From contig JAEEZY010000008.1 of assembly GCA_016292015.1 (NCBI GenBank), positions 1 to 39,854 on the forward strand: DNA of 39,854 nt. Direction: 5' to 3'. A program made the position numbers and the translations under genes. This document shows positions 16,791 through 25,095 of this stretch, piece after piece; position 1 is the stretch's first letter, and every line of letters begins with the position of its first letter. Below the pieces are notes generated by a model. It did no database searches. It was not told where the DNA came from and was given only the letters and a program-made list of their open reading frames with translations. The stretch comes from Bacteroidales bacterium. GTDB taxonomy: Bacteria; Bacteroidota; Bacteroidia; Bacteroidales; P3.

Positions 16791-18209
16791 GTGAAAAAGA
16801 CATTCACCCTTATCATCGCTATGGTGTTCTGCACAGCGGTGCCTTACGCACAGAAGAAGAACGCACAGACACCCACTGGAGGCATCACGCCAGAGATGAT
16901 GCAGCAGATGAAGAAATCATACGGCGGCAACGCAGCAGACAAGGCCTTGCGCAACATAATGGTCACGAACAGTCCGAACAAACTCGCCGTGAACTACGAA
17001 AACAGCACCAAGTTCGACGCACACTTCTCGCACAAAGTGGAAAGCAAAGCAATAACCGACCAGAAGTCGTCGGGGCGCTGCTGGATGTTTACGGGCATGA
17101 ACGTGCTGCGCAACAAAGCCATACGCAAGCATAACCTGCCCGCTGATTTCCAGTTCTCACAAGCCTACACTTTCTTCTACGACCAGCTGGAAAAGTCGAA
17201 CCTTTTCCTGCAGGCCATCATAGACACTTACAAGAAACCCTTCGACGACAAAGAGGTGGAATGGCTGTTCAAGAATCCGCTCTCAGACGGCGGCCAGTTC
17301 ACTGGCGTTGCCAACCTGATTGACAAATACGGACTTGTGCCAGCCGACGTGATGCCGGAGACGTACAACACCAACAACACCTCGTCAATCAGCAGCCTTA
17401 TCAAACTGAAGCTGCGCGAAGACGGACTACAACTACGAGAGATGGCAGCACAGAAAGGATGCACCCCGCAGAAGTTACAAGCAACCAAAACCGAGATGCT
17501 GACAACCATCTATCGCATGTTGGCCCTGGCTTTTGGAGAACCACCTGCGACATTCACATGGACACAGCGCGATGCCAAAGGCAACATTGTGGAGACCGCA
17601 GAATACACACCGATGTCGTTCTACGAGAAATTCGCGAAACAGGATTTCTCGACCTACTACATGATCATGAACGACCCAACACGCGAGTATCACAAAGTGT
17701 ATGAGATAGAGTACGACCGCCACGTGTATGACGGTCAGAACTGGCGCTACCTCAACCTTCCCATGGAGGACATCGCACAGATGTGCATAGCCTCGATAAA
17801 AGACAGCACAATGATGTATTTCAGCTGTGACGTAGGCAAGTTCCTCGACCGCGACAAAGGCTTCATGGACGAGAACAACTTCGACTACGCCTCGCTTATG
17901 GGGACCACCTTCGGCATGAACAAAGAGCAGCGTGTACGCACATTCGCCAGCGGCAGCAGCCATGCCATGACCCTTTGCGCCGTGGACCTGGACAAAGAAG
18001 GGAAACCGCTGAAATGGATGGTGGAGAACTCATGGGGCAGCAAGTACGGTCATGACGGATTCTTGATTATGACTAACGACTGGTTCAATGAATACATGTT
18101 CCGCGTAGTCATTGAAGACAAGTACATTCCCGCCAACTTGAAAGCCGAGCTCAACCAGAAACCGATAATGTTGCCAGCATGGGATCCCATGTTCGCACCG
18201 GAAGAATAA
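16791..18209 (+). CDS. Secreted C1-family aminopeptidase (bleomycin hydrolase-like)
   Basis: A 472-residue papain-fold peptidase of the bleomycin hydrolase/aminopeptidase C group (MEROPS C1B). It starts with GTG at 16791, giving the signal peptide MKKTFTLIIAMVFCTAVPYA, so it acts in the periplasm or outside. Catalytic residues are visible: the oxyanion Gln and Cys97 in TDQKSSGRCWMFTG, His391 in GSSHAMTLCAVD and Asn413 in VENSWGSKYGHDGF. The bleomycin-hydrolase features MPETYNTNNTSSIS and DVGKFLDRDKGFMD are also present. It is followed after 28 nt by a second, divergent member, suggesting a duplicated peptide-trimming pair in one operon. Confidence 0.9.
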   Translation: MKKTFTLIIAMVFCTAVPYAQKKNAQTPTGGITPEMMQQMKKSYGGNAADKALRNIMVTNSPNKLAVNYENSTKFDAHFSHKVESKAITDQKSSGRCWMFTGMNVLRNKAIRKHNLPADFQFSQAYTFFYDQLEKSNLFLQAIIDTYKKPFDDKEVEWLFKNPLSDGGQFTGVANLIDKYGLVPADVMPETYNTNNTSSISSLIKLKLREDGLQLREMAAQKGCTPQKLQATKTEMLTTIYRMLALAFGEPPATFTWTQRDAKGNIVETAEYTPMSFYEKFAKQDFSTYYMIMNDPTREYHKVYEIEYDRHVYDGQNWRYLNLPMEDIAQMCIASIKDSTMMYFSCDVGKFLDRDKGFMDENNFDYASLMGTTFGMNKEQRVRTFASGSSHAMTLCAVDLDKEGKPLKWMVENSWGSKYGHDGFLIMTNDWFNEYMFRVVIEDKYIPANLKAELNQKPIMLPAWDPMFAPEE

Positions 18210-18237
18210 GAATAACTTAAAACAAAAATATATCACA

Positions 18238-19518
18238 ATGAAAAAACTATTTGCATTATTGGCAGTTACAGTGCTTTGCGCCCCCGCATTTGCACAAGAT
18301 CAAGAGAAAACCGACGAGGACGAGGGATACAAGTTTGAAATTATCAAGGAATTACCCATCACCTCTGTCAAGAACCAGAACAATGCCGGCACATGCTGGT
18401 GCTATAGCGGACTCGCCTTCCTCGAAAGCGAACTTCTCCGTATGGAAAAAGGCACCTACGACCTGAGCGAAATGTACATAGTGTCTAATACTTACAACGA
18501 TCGTGCCGCAGCAGCTGTCCGTACACACGGAGATGTAAGTTTCAGTCAAGGCGGTGCATTCAACGATGTTCTCTACGGCATGAGAACTTATGGTCTTGTG
18601 CCAGAAGAAGTGATGCGTCCAGGCGCCATGTACGGAGACACATTGTCGAACCACACCGAACTCAGCGCCATCACCGATGCCATCGTGAATGCCATTGCAA
18701 AGAATGAAAAGCTGAAGAAACTGCAGAGCGGTCTCGATGGTGAAGCCATGTGGAAGAAAGCCATACGTGCCGTTCACGAGATTTACCTTGGCAAAACACC
18801 TGAGAAATTCAAATACAACGGCAAGGAGTACACCCCGCAGAGCTTCTATGAGAGCCTGGGCCTCAACCCCGACGACTATGTGAGCATAACCTCGTTCACA
18901 CACCACCCCTTCTACCAGCAGTTTGTGCTCGAAATCCAGGACAACTGGCGCTGGGGATTGAGTTACAACGTGCCACTGGACGAAATGATGGACATATTTG
19001 ACTATGCTGTTGAGAATGGCTACACTGTTGCATGGGGCAGTGACGTGAGTGAGCAGGGGTTCCGCATGGGCGTACGCAAAGGATTCTGTGTGCTTCCCGA
19101 GACCGACGGCAAGAAAGCGAGCGTAGGAAGCGACCAGTCGCGTTGGAGCGGAATGAAAGCTAGCGATATCGCCGACGAAGCTGCAAAGCATCCCACACCG
19201 CAGCGTTGGGTCACCCAGGAGGAGCGTCAGCAGGCCTTCGACAACTGGGAGACAACCGACGACCACGGCATGTTGATATATGGTAAGGCAAAAGACCAAA
19301 TCGGTAACGAATACTACATTGTAAAGAACTCCTGGGGCGACTATGGTGAGTACCATGGCATCTTCTACGCCTCCAAAGCCTTCGTGCGCTATAAAACCAT
19401 GAACATTGTGGTTCACAAAAACGCCATACCAGAAGCCATCCGAGTGAAACTCGGCATTCAGGACAATGCCTCTCCTCAAAAAGCCAAAGAAGACAAAAAG
19501 AAAGGCAAAAAGAAATAA
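18238..19518 (+). CDS. Secreted C1-family peptidase, second copy
   Basis: A 426-residue papain-fold peptidase with a signal peptide (MKKLFALLAVTVLCAPAFA). The triad is visible: Cys53 in NQNNAGTCWCYSG, His343 in TTDDHGMLIYGKA and Asn364 in VKNSWGDYGEYHG. It keeps the bleomycin-hydrolase-type insertions (YGLVPEEVMRPGAMYGD; SYNVPLDEMMDIFDYAVENG; WGSDVSEQGF). It lacks most of the N-terminal extension of its neighbour and ends in a Lys-rich tail (KAKEDKKKGKKK). It is probably an aminopeptidase or endopeptidase for imported or extracellular peptides. A strong terminator follows, so it closes the operon. Confidence 0.9.
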   Translation: MKKLFALLAVTVLCAPAFAQDQEKTDEDEGYKFEIIKELPITSVKNQNNAGTCWCYSGLAFLESELLRMEKGTYDLSEMYIVSNTYNDRAAAAVRTHGDVSFSQGGAFNDVLYGMRTYGLVPEEVMRPGAMYGDTLSNHTELSAITDAIVNAIAKNEKLKKLQSGLDGEAMWKKAIRAVHEIYLGKTPEKFKYNGKEYTPQSFYESLGLNPDDYVSITSFTHHPFYQQFVLEIQDNWRWGLSYNVPLDEMMDIFDYAVENGYTVAWGSDVSEQGFRMGVRKGFCVLPETDGKKASVGSDQSRWSGMKASDIADEAAKHPTPQRWVTQEERQQAFDNWETTDDHGMLIYGKAKDQIGNEYYIVKNSWGDYGEYHGIFYASKAFVRYKTMNIVVHKNAIPEAIRVKLGIQDNASPQKAKEDKKKGKKK

Positions 19519-19545
19519 GGCTGTTGCCAGAAAAAATAATTGAAT

Positions 19546-19578
19546 AAAAGTCTGCCGCAAGGTGCGGCAGACTTTTTT
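19546..19578 (+). terminator. Intrinsic terminator after the peptidase pair
   Basis: A perfect 13-bp stem (AAAAGTCTGCCGC with GCGGCAGACTTTT), 5-nt loop and T-tract, 27 nt after the peptidase stop. The flanking A and T runs make it likely to work in both directions. Confidence 0.92.
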
Positions 19579-19595
19579 ACCAAACATAGAGTTTC

Positions 19596-19976
19596 ATGGA
19601 CGAGAACGTCGATTACAAAAAATACGAAGAATACTACAACGAAGATAACTTCTGGAAGAAGACCACCCAGTTTGCCAAGAAAGCAGGAGTGAAAGTGGTG
19701 TACACCGCCCTGAAACTCTACTTTGCCCTGAAAAGCAACAAAACACCTGCATGGGCCAAGAGTGTCATCATCGGAGCCTTAGGCTATTTTATCCTGCCCA
19801 TAGACCTGGTGCCAGACCTTGTGCCGGTGGCGGGGTTCACCGACGACCTGGGAGTGCTGCTGGCTGCCATCGGCACGGTGGCGCTACATATCACCCCCGA
19901 GGTCACGAACGCAGCCAAAGAGAAGATAAAAGAATGGTTTGGCGATACCGATATCGCCAAGTTGGGTAAAGACTGA
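19596..19976 (+). CDS. YkvA-family (DUF1232) membrane protein
   Basis: A 126-residue protein with the DUF1232 core: ALKSNKTPAWAKSVIIGALGYFILPIDLVPDLVPVAGFTDD, followed by LGVLLAAIGTVALHIT. One or two short hydrophobic segments (about 52-70 and 83-100) are separated by the diagnostic PIDLVPD motif. The N-terminal ~30 residues are Tyr/Asp/Glu-rich, the C-terminus is charged. The biochemical role of the family is not established. It lies 8 nt before the glycosyltransferase gene and is probably cotranscribed with it. Confidence 0.85.
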   Translation: MDENVDYKKYEEYYNEDNFWKKTTQFAKKAGVKVVYTALKLYFALKSNKTPAWAKSVIIGALGYFILPIDLVPDLVPVAGFTDDLGVLLAAIGTVALHITPEVTNAAKEKIKEWFGDTDIAKLGKD

Positions 19977-19984
19977 CCAATGCC

Positions 19985-20881
19985 ATGATTTCCGTCTGCA
20001 TACCTATCCACAACTACGACGTACGACCTTTGGTCAGCGTCTTGATGCAGCGAGCCGCAAGCTCGGCTGCCGAGGTTGAGATTGTGTGTATCGACGACGG
20101 CTCGGAAGACAAGTTCGTGGACATGAACCGCAGCATCGAAAAAGCGGCCAAGTATGTGGTGCTTGGAGAAAACGTAGGGCGTGCTAAAGTGCGCAACCTG
20201 TTTCTCGAACAAGCCAAAGGCGACTGGCTGCTGTTCCTGGACGACGACTGCATGGTCATACCCGACCGCTTCTTTGAGAAATACACCGAACATCTGGACA
20301 GAGAATACGAAGTGCTGGTTGGCGGAAGCACCTACGACGACAGCTTCAAAGACCGCGAGCACCGCATGCGCTGGATGTACGGCAAACAAGTAGAGAGCAA
20401 GCGAGATGCCGAGAGTCGCAACCGAGAGCCTTACCTGTCGTTCATGACCAACAACTTCATGATACAACGAAGAGTCTTCGAAAAAATACGTTTCGATGAG
20501 CGAATCAAAGGCTATGGACATGAGGACACACTGTTCGGGTTCCGACTGAAGCAAGCCGGCACAAAGATGCTCCATATCGACAACGCAGTGGTGAACGGCG
20601 ATATCGACACCAACGAACAGTTCCTGCAGAAAACCAAAGAGTCGATTAAGAATCTGGCCAAGATTAGACAGTTTCTGAACGAACCCACGTTCGACGACTC
20701 GGTACGACTGCTGCGCGCCTATCGGAAGGCAGAAAAGCTGCGGATAGCCTGGACCATCAAGGTGTGGCACCACCTTACCAAACGCTGCATCGAAAAACGA
20801 TTCCGCAGTGGACAAGGATTCACACTCACCCTATTCAACCTCTACAAGTTGGGGGAGTTTGTTGATTGCCTTAATGCTTGA
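19985..20881 (+). CDS. Family 2 glycosyltransferase
   Basis: A 298-residue GT-A fold glycosyltransferase. The N-terminus ISVCIPIHNYDVRPLV and IVCIDDGSED is the nucleotide-sugar-binding part. LLFLDDDCMV (about 80-89) carries the metal-binding DxD. FMTNNFMIQRRVFEKIRFDERIKGYGHEDTLFGFRLKQ (about 156-193) is the acceptor/catalytic ED motif region. There is no signal peptide or membrane helix, so it acts at the cytoplasmic face, probably on a lipid-linked glycan or surface polysaccharide. Donor and acceptor cannot be told from sequence. No other glycan genes are adjacent. Confidence 0.9.
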   Translation: MISVCIPIHNYDVRPLVSVLMQRAASSAAEVEIVCIDDGSEDKFVDMNRSIEKAAKYVVLGENVGRAKVRNLFLEQAKGDWLLFLDDDCMVIPDRFFEKYTEHLDREYEVLVGGSTYDDSFKDREHRMRWMYGKQVESKRDAESRNREPYLSFMTNNFMIQRRVFEKIRFDERIKGYGHEDTLFGFRLKQAGTKMLHIDNAVVNGDIDTNEQFLQKTKESIKNLAKIRQFLNEPTFDDSVRLLRAYRKAEKLRIAWTIKVWHHLTKRCIEKRFRSGQGFTLTLFNLYKLGEFVDCLNA

Positions 20882-20924
20882 TTGTGTGAGTAATTAAATT
20901 TGCAGAGTACTCACTAATATCCTC

Positions 20925-23372
20925 TCATTTCAGATGCACCACGGTTATTCCGTCGCCGCCAAGTTCCAGGCGCTCTGAATGGAACGACTGCACCTCTTTG
21001 TTGGCCTGCAGCTGTTCTCTAATGAGGGTTTTCAGAATACCATAGCCTTTACCATGAAGGATGCGCAATTCACGTTCTCCCAACAGCTGAGCCTCGTCGA
21101 GGAAATGCTGCAGTTCCGACAAAGCCTCTTCCGCACGGTGGCCTCTGAGGTCGAGTGTCGGGTTGAAATACTTGCGTTTCTCGTTGATGTCGTCATAGAT
21201 AGATTGAAAGCGTGCGCTCTTTTGAGAGGATTTATCTACAGGTATGCTCTTCTTTTCAGTCTTTTCAATCCGGTCCAAGGCGATGGTCATACGCACAGAA
21301 TTGCTCTCAACCACAGCCCTTTTGCCTTTCAGCTCAATTACTTGGGCGTATGAATCCATATCGACAAGCTTGACAATGTCACCGACAACTATAGGCAGAC
21401 TACTAACCGCTGACCTCTGACTGCTAACAGCCGACTGCCGACCGCAAACTACTGACTGCCGACCACTGGCCGCTGACTGCTGACTATCCTCCGCCACTAT
21501 CTCCTCAGCTTTCTTTTTCAGGCGCTCACGAGCCTCTATGGTTTTCTGTTTTTCGGCTTGTGCTTTTTTAATGTCGCTGATAGTCTGTTCTACAGCACGG
21601 TTGGCTCCAGCCACAATCTCCTTTGCCTCCGCACGAGCCTTCAAGAGTATCTCGCGCTTGTGGCTTTCCAGGTCGTCCTTCAACGCCTGATATTTTTCAA
21701 CCACTTCGTTCAAGAACTTGTCTGCAACGTCGAGTTCAGCCTGTTTTCGTGCAATTTCCTGTTTGTCAAGCTCTATCTGCTGCAGTTGATGCTCGAAGTT
21801 AAGCATTTCGTAACCTACTTTTTCGCCGGCCGCATCAAGTATTTGTTTCGGAAAGCCTATATTGGAGGCTATCTCGAACGCAAACGACGAGCCTGGATGC
21901 CCTACCGCCAGGCGGTAGAGCGGACGCATATTGTCGGTGTCGAACAGCATTGCACCATTAACGATGGCATCGTGCCGATCGGCCAGCAACTTAAGGTCGG
22001 CAAAGTGGGTTGTCACCACCCCGAATGACCCACGACCATAAAGCTCCTCAAGCAATGCCTCGGCTATGGCACAACCCGAGCGTGGTTCTGTGCCACCGCC
22101 CAACTCGTCAAGGAGAAAGAGCGTACGACTGTCAGCCACATCGAGCAGACTTTTGAGATTCTGCAAATGGGATGTGTAGGTGCTGAGGTCGGACTCGATG
22201 GACTGCTCGTCACCGATGTCGATAAAGAGACAGTCGAACAGTCCGAACTCCGAAGTGTCCTTGCATGGCACTGGCAGCCCACACTGCAACATATACTGTA
22301 TTAGACCCACAGCCTTGAGGCACACCGACTTGCCGCCTGCGTTGGGGCCAGAGATTATAAGTATGCGGTGTGTATCGTCAAGCTTAAGGTTAAACGGCAC
22401 CACATCTCCCCCACCCGACTCTGCACGTTGCAGATAAAGCAACGGATGTCTGGCATCAAGCCAGTCGGCAGTAGTCCTGTCAACTACACGCGGCACAGCG
22501 GCGTTAATACGCAGTGCAAACTGAGCCTTGGCACGGATGAAGTCGAAACGTGCAAGCACCCAATAGTCGTTGACCATCGAGTCTATGCGTGGACGTATCT
22601 GGTCACAGATGCGCAGTATTATCTTTTGTATCTCGTGCCGTTCGGCAAACTCCAGTTCACGCAAGTCATTGTTCAACTCAACCACCTCGGAAGGCTCGAG
22701 ATATGCGGTCTGGCGGGTGGCCGATTCATCATGGATAAGACCCTTTATCTTGCGACGATGGGTATCAAGCATCGGTATCACCATACGTCCGTTACGGATG
22801 GTGATCTCAGCGTTTTCTGGAGCCCACCCTTCGCGTTTGGCTCGTGAAAGCGACCGCCCAAGTTGTGCATCAACCTCACCGCGTTTGCGTGATATCTGAC
22901 GACGTATGTCGAGTAGTGTCTCCGAGGCATTGTCGTAAATTTCACCCTTCTCGTCCAAAGTCTTGTCAAGTGTTCGGAGCAACTGAGGGTCAAAAGCTAT
23001 GTGTGTGGAAAGTTCCGCAAGCTGCGGATACTTTTCCTTAGCCTCCTCACGGACGAAAAACTTCACACAGTCTCCAATGGTGTGCAACGAACACTTCAGG
23101 TCGAAGAGTTCTTTCAGTTCCATAAAGGTGTTGCCGACACGCAGTGAGTTAAGCACGGCTGTCATGTCGGTGAAGTCCTGCGTCGGAAATCCGTTGTCAA
23201 GCAGAAGGATTTGCCGAAACTCAGCAACCTGCGCCAAGTCACGCACAATGCGGTCATGACGTGATTCAAAAGCCATCTCGCGTGCCATTCGTTCTGCAAG
23301 GCCGTTGGCACATTCGGCAGCCACCATCTCTTTTATGCGGTCGAAACCAAGTTTATGTTCGATGTTTGTCAA
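20925..23372 (-). CDS. mutS2: MutS2 family ATPase/endonuclease
   Basis: An 815-residue MutS-like protein with a C-terminal Smr nuclease domain. It is implicated in suppressing recombination and in rescue of collided ribosomes in other bacteria. The start is a TTG at 23372; a stop lies upstream in frame, and the opening NIEHKLGFDRIKEMVAAECAN fits the family. The clamp/lever helices precede the ATPase, with Walker A GPNAGGKSV near 340-348, Walker B FLLDELGGGTEP and VTTHFADLK. A long coiled coil follows (about 510-625). The Smr domain is at about 735-815 (LDLRGHRAEEAL; LHGKGYGILKTLI). At about 629-659 a heptamer DNA array is translated in frame as a Ser/Gln/Arg-rich linker. Confidence 0.94.
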   Translation of the reverse strand: MTNIEHKLGFDRIKEMVAAECANGLAERMAREMAFESRHDRIVRDLAQVAEFRQILLLDNGFPTQDFTDMTAVLNSLRVGNTFMELKELFDLKCSLHTIGDCVKFFVREEAKEKYPQLAELSTHIAFDPQLLRTLDKTLDEKGEIYDNASETLLDIRRQISRKRGEVDAQLGRSLSRAKREGWAPENAEITIRNGRMVIPMLDTHRRKIKGLIHDESATRQTAYLEPSEVVELNNDLRELEFAERHEIQKIILRICDQIRPRIDSMVNDYWVLARFDFIRAKAQFALRINAAVPRVVDRTTADWLDARHPLLYLQRAESGGGDVVPFNLKLDDTHRILIISGPNAGGKSVCLKAVGLIQYMLQCGLPVPCKDTSEFGLFDCLFIDIGDEQSIESDLSTYTSHLQNLKSLLDVADSRTLFLLDELGGGTEPRSGCAIAEALLEELYGRGSFGVVTTHFADLKLLADRHDAIVNGAMLFDTDNMRPLYRLAVGHPGSSFAFEIASNIGFPKQILDAAGEKVGYEMLNFEHQLQQIELDKQEIARKQAELDVADKFLNEVVEKYQALKDDLESHKREILLKARAEAKEIVAGANRAVEQTISDIKKAQAEKQKTIEARERLKKKAEEIVAEDSQQSAASGRQSVVCGRQSAVSSQRSAVSSLPIVVGDIVKLVDMDSYAQVIELKGKRAVVESNSVRMTIALDRIEKTEKKSIPVDKSSQKSARFQSIYDDINEKRKYFNPTLDLRGHRAEEALSELQHFLDEAQLLGERELRILHGKGYGILKTLIREQLQANKEVQSFHSERLELGGDGITVVHLK
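21396..21488 (-). repeat. Heptamer array inside mutS2
   Basis: About twelve in-phase 7-nt units. On the + strand examples are CTAACCG, CTGACCT, CTGACTG, CTAACAG, CCGACTG, CCGACCG, CTGACTG, CCGACCA. Coding-strand consensus is RGTCAGY. Twelve units (84 nt) keep the reading frame. The encoded linker lies between the coiled coil and the region leading to Smr. Confidence 0.88.
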
Positions 23373-23389
23373 GGGGGATGTAAAGGTTA

Positions 23390-23557
23390 GTGATTAGTGA
23401 GCAGCGGAGCTGCTAGTTTCTAGTTTTTAGTTTATTGGTTAGGGAATGGTTATTGGTTATAGGTTATTGGTTATTGAGGGGTGATTAGTGACCTGGGACT
23501 TGAAACTTGAAACTTAAAACTTGAAACTAAAAACTGAAAACTTGACCACTGAGTGCT
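23390..23557. repeat. Composite heptamer array between the omega-amidase gene and mutS2
   Basis: Almost the whole 183-nt gap is heptamers. Order on the + strand: GTGATTA, GTGAGCA, a short break, TAGTTTC, TAGTTTT, TAGTTTA, TTGGTTA, a break, TTATTGG, TTATAGG, TTATTGG, TTATTGA, GGG. An unbroken phased run then goes from 23481 to 23557: GTGATTA, GTGACCT, GGGACTT, GAAACTT (two), AAAACTT, GAAACTA, AAAACTG, AAAACTT, GACCACT, GAGTGCT. The last unit reaches the stop codon of the omega-amidase gene. Confidence 0.9.
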
Positions 23558-24374
23558 AATCAAAGTCCAGGAAGAACGGCCAGTGTTGGCGGAATTTCTC
23601 CAGCGACTCCTTTTCCAGCCGAGCAGTCATCAGCTGGTCTTTGCCCGACTCACATTCCGCCACCGGCAAACCCTTAAAGTCCACCGCAGCCGAGTTGCCC
23701 GTATAGTTTATGTCCGCCCCGTCAGCCCCCACACGGTTCACGCCTACAACGTACGATAGGTTTTCTATGGCACGCGCTTTAAGCAAGGTGCTCCACGCCT
23801 CATGACGAGAGCCTGGCCAGTTGGCACAGGCTATCATCAAGTCGTAATCAAGAGCAATGGTCTCGTCACACATCGAAACTCCGTCCGTAGGCAACTTTGA
23901 CCGTTCCGACTCCCTCACACCATTGCGCAACCACTTCGGAAAGCGCAGGTCGTAGCAAACGGCAGGCTTGATGCGCCAGCCGCGCCACTCGAATACACAA
24001 CGCTCGGTGCCGCGGGCTATGATGTCCGCCTCGCCACTCACACGGAAGGTGTGCCCCTTGTCATAGAAGCCGAATGTGCCGTCAGGCCGCACCCAGTGCA
24101 GCCGATTATACACCTTCTCCCCCACCCTCACAGGCCATGTGGCGACAAAAAGAGCATCATATAGAGCGGCCGTCTCAGCAGCGAACTGCATCGAAGGGCC
24201 GTCCTGCTGTTCCGCCATGGCAACCATATTGTCGCCAAAGCCGCATGAGAAAGTCTCTGGAAGTATGATTATATCCACAGGCTCAATCAGCCTGGCGAGA
24301 CGCTCACGCACACGGTCGTAATTGGCCTCTCGGTCGTTCCAGACAATATCTTGCTGGTAAAATGCTATGTTCAA
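23556..24374 (-). CDS. Nitrilase-superfamily hydrolase, probable omega-amidase
   Basis: A 272-residue carbon-nitrogen hydrolase. The catalytic triad is visible: Glu40 in ILPETFSCGF, Lys106 in FYDKGHTF and Cys140 in PAVCYDLRFP. The segments WPGSRHEAWSTLLKARAIEN and GVNRVGADGADINYTGNSA match YafV/omega-amidase enzymes, which hydrolyse 2-oxoglutaramate or 2-oxosuccinamate in methionine salvage and glutamine transamination. The start is a TTG at 24374; the family-typical first strand begins there. Heptamer arrays flank the gene on both sides and touch its stop codon. Confidence 0.87.
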   Translation of the reverse strand: MNIAFYQQDIVWNDREANYDRVRERLARLIEPVDIIILPETFSCGFGDNMVAMAEQQDGPSMQFAAETAALYDALFVATWPVRVGEKVYNRLHWVRPDGTFGFYDKGHTFRVSGEADIIARGTERCVFEWRGWRIKPAVCYDLRFPKWLRNGVRESERSKLPTDGVSMCDETIALDYDLMIACANWPGSRHEAWSTLLKARAIENLSYVVGVNRVGADGADINYTGNSAAVDFKGLPVAECESGKDQLMTARLEKESLEKFRQHWPFFLDFD

Positions 24375-24399
24375 GTTGTTGTTGATAGGATATGGTAAA

Positions 24400-24517
24400 G
24401 GTGTGAAGGCGTTAATATGTGAAGGTGTTAAGGTGTTAAGGTGTGACCTGGGGCCTGGGACCTGTGACTTGAAACTTGAAACTTAAAACTTAAAACTTAA
24501 AACTCAAAACTTAAATT
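24400..24517. repeat. Composite octamer-heptamer array between the LRR gene and the omega-amidase gene
   Basis: Six in-phase 8-nt units (GGTGTGAA, GGCGTTAA, TATGTGAA, GGTGTTAA twice, GGTGTGAC; 24400-24447) are followed without a gap by ten 7-nt units. These are CTGGGGC, CTGGGAC, CTGTGAC, TTGAAAC twice, TTAAAAC three times, TCAAAAC and TTAAATT (24448-24517). The same modules in the same order occur inverted at 31002-31111. Confidence 0.92.
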
Positions 24518-24522
24518 AAACA

Positions 24523-25095
24523 TCACTTCCCGCAGTTGCAACTCAAATTCCAATATTTTTTCACGTTGGGCAGCAGCTCACATATTGCTGCCATCTGCTC
24601 ATCTGTAAGATAACACTCACGCAGGTCTATCAACTTCAACGTTGAGTCGAGCGCGACAAATGTGACAGGCAATTCCGTCACACCTGTTGACCACAGCACA
24701 AGGCGTTCGAGGCTCGTGAGCGACGCCATCGAGGCAGGCAGTGCCTGCAGCGGATTTCGGTTGAGGTCGAGCTTCACAAGATTAGTCAACTGCCCTATCT
24801 CGTCGGGTAGGTAGTGCAGCCAGTTGCGCTCCAAGTTCAGCACCTCCAGATGCCTCAAGTTGGCAATCTCCGAAGGCACCGAGTCGATGAAGTTGCACCC
24901 CAAATTAAGCTCCCTCAGATTGGTGAACGTGAACACCTCCGGAGGTATAGCCTTCAGCCGCTTATAGGTCAGCTTAAGAATATAGACATCCTCAGCATGC
25001 TTGACATCCTTGATGGACTTGTAAACCTTGTCCGGCTGTGACATAGCCCCACCACAGACAAGAGACATCACTATTATGAACAGAAGTCTTTTCAT
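24523..25095 (-). CDS. Secreted leucine-rich-repeat protein
   Basis: A protein of 190 residues from the ATG at 25095, which overlaps the ribF stop by 4 nt and gives the signal peptide MKRLLFIIVMSLVCGGAMS. An upstream in-frame ATG at 25125 lies inside ribF and is less likely. Five to six canonical ~23-residue LRRs follow: LRELNLGCNFIDSVPSEIANL, LEVLNLERNWLHYLPDEIGQL, LVKLDLNRNPLQALPASMASL and so on. A Cys-containing end is LSCNCGK. It is probably a periplasmic or surface binding protein with an unknown partner. The ATGA overlap shows translational coupling with ribF, although no functional link is apparent. Confidence 0.82.
   Translation of the reverse strand: MKRLLFIIVMSLVCGGAMSQPDKVYKSIKDVKHAEDVYILKLTYKRLKAIPPEVFTFTNLRELNLGCNFIDSVPSEIANLRHLEVLNLERNWLHYLPDEIGQLTNLVKLDLNRNPLQALPASMASLTSLERLVLWSTGVTELPVTFVALDSTLKLIDLRECYLTDEQMAAICELLPNVKKYWNLSCNCGK

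Noticed and set aside
18352..19587. A 411-residue minus-strand frame across the second C1 peptidase
   Set aside because: The + strand frame has a signal peptide and full catalytic triad; the minus frame looks like a codon-bias shadow.
20886..20914. A 7-bp inverted repeat (GTGAGTA/TACTCAC) between the GT2 gene and mutS2
   Set aside because: The loop is 15 nt and there is no T-tract, so it is too weak to call a terminator.
23390..24517. Repeat arrays considered as CRISPR
   Set aside because: Units are only 7-8 nt, contiguous and degenerate, with no spacers and no cas genes.
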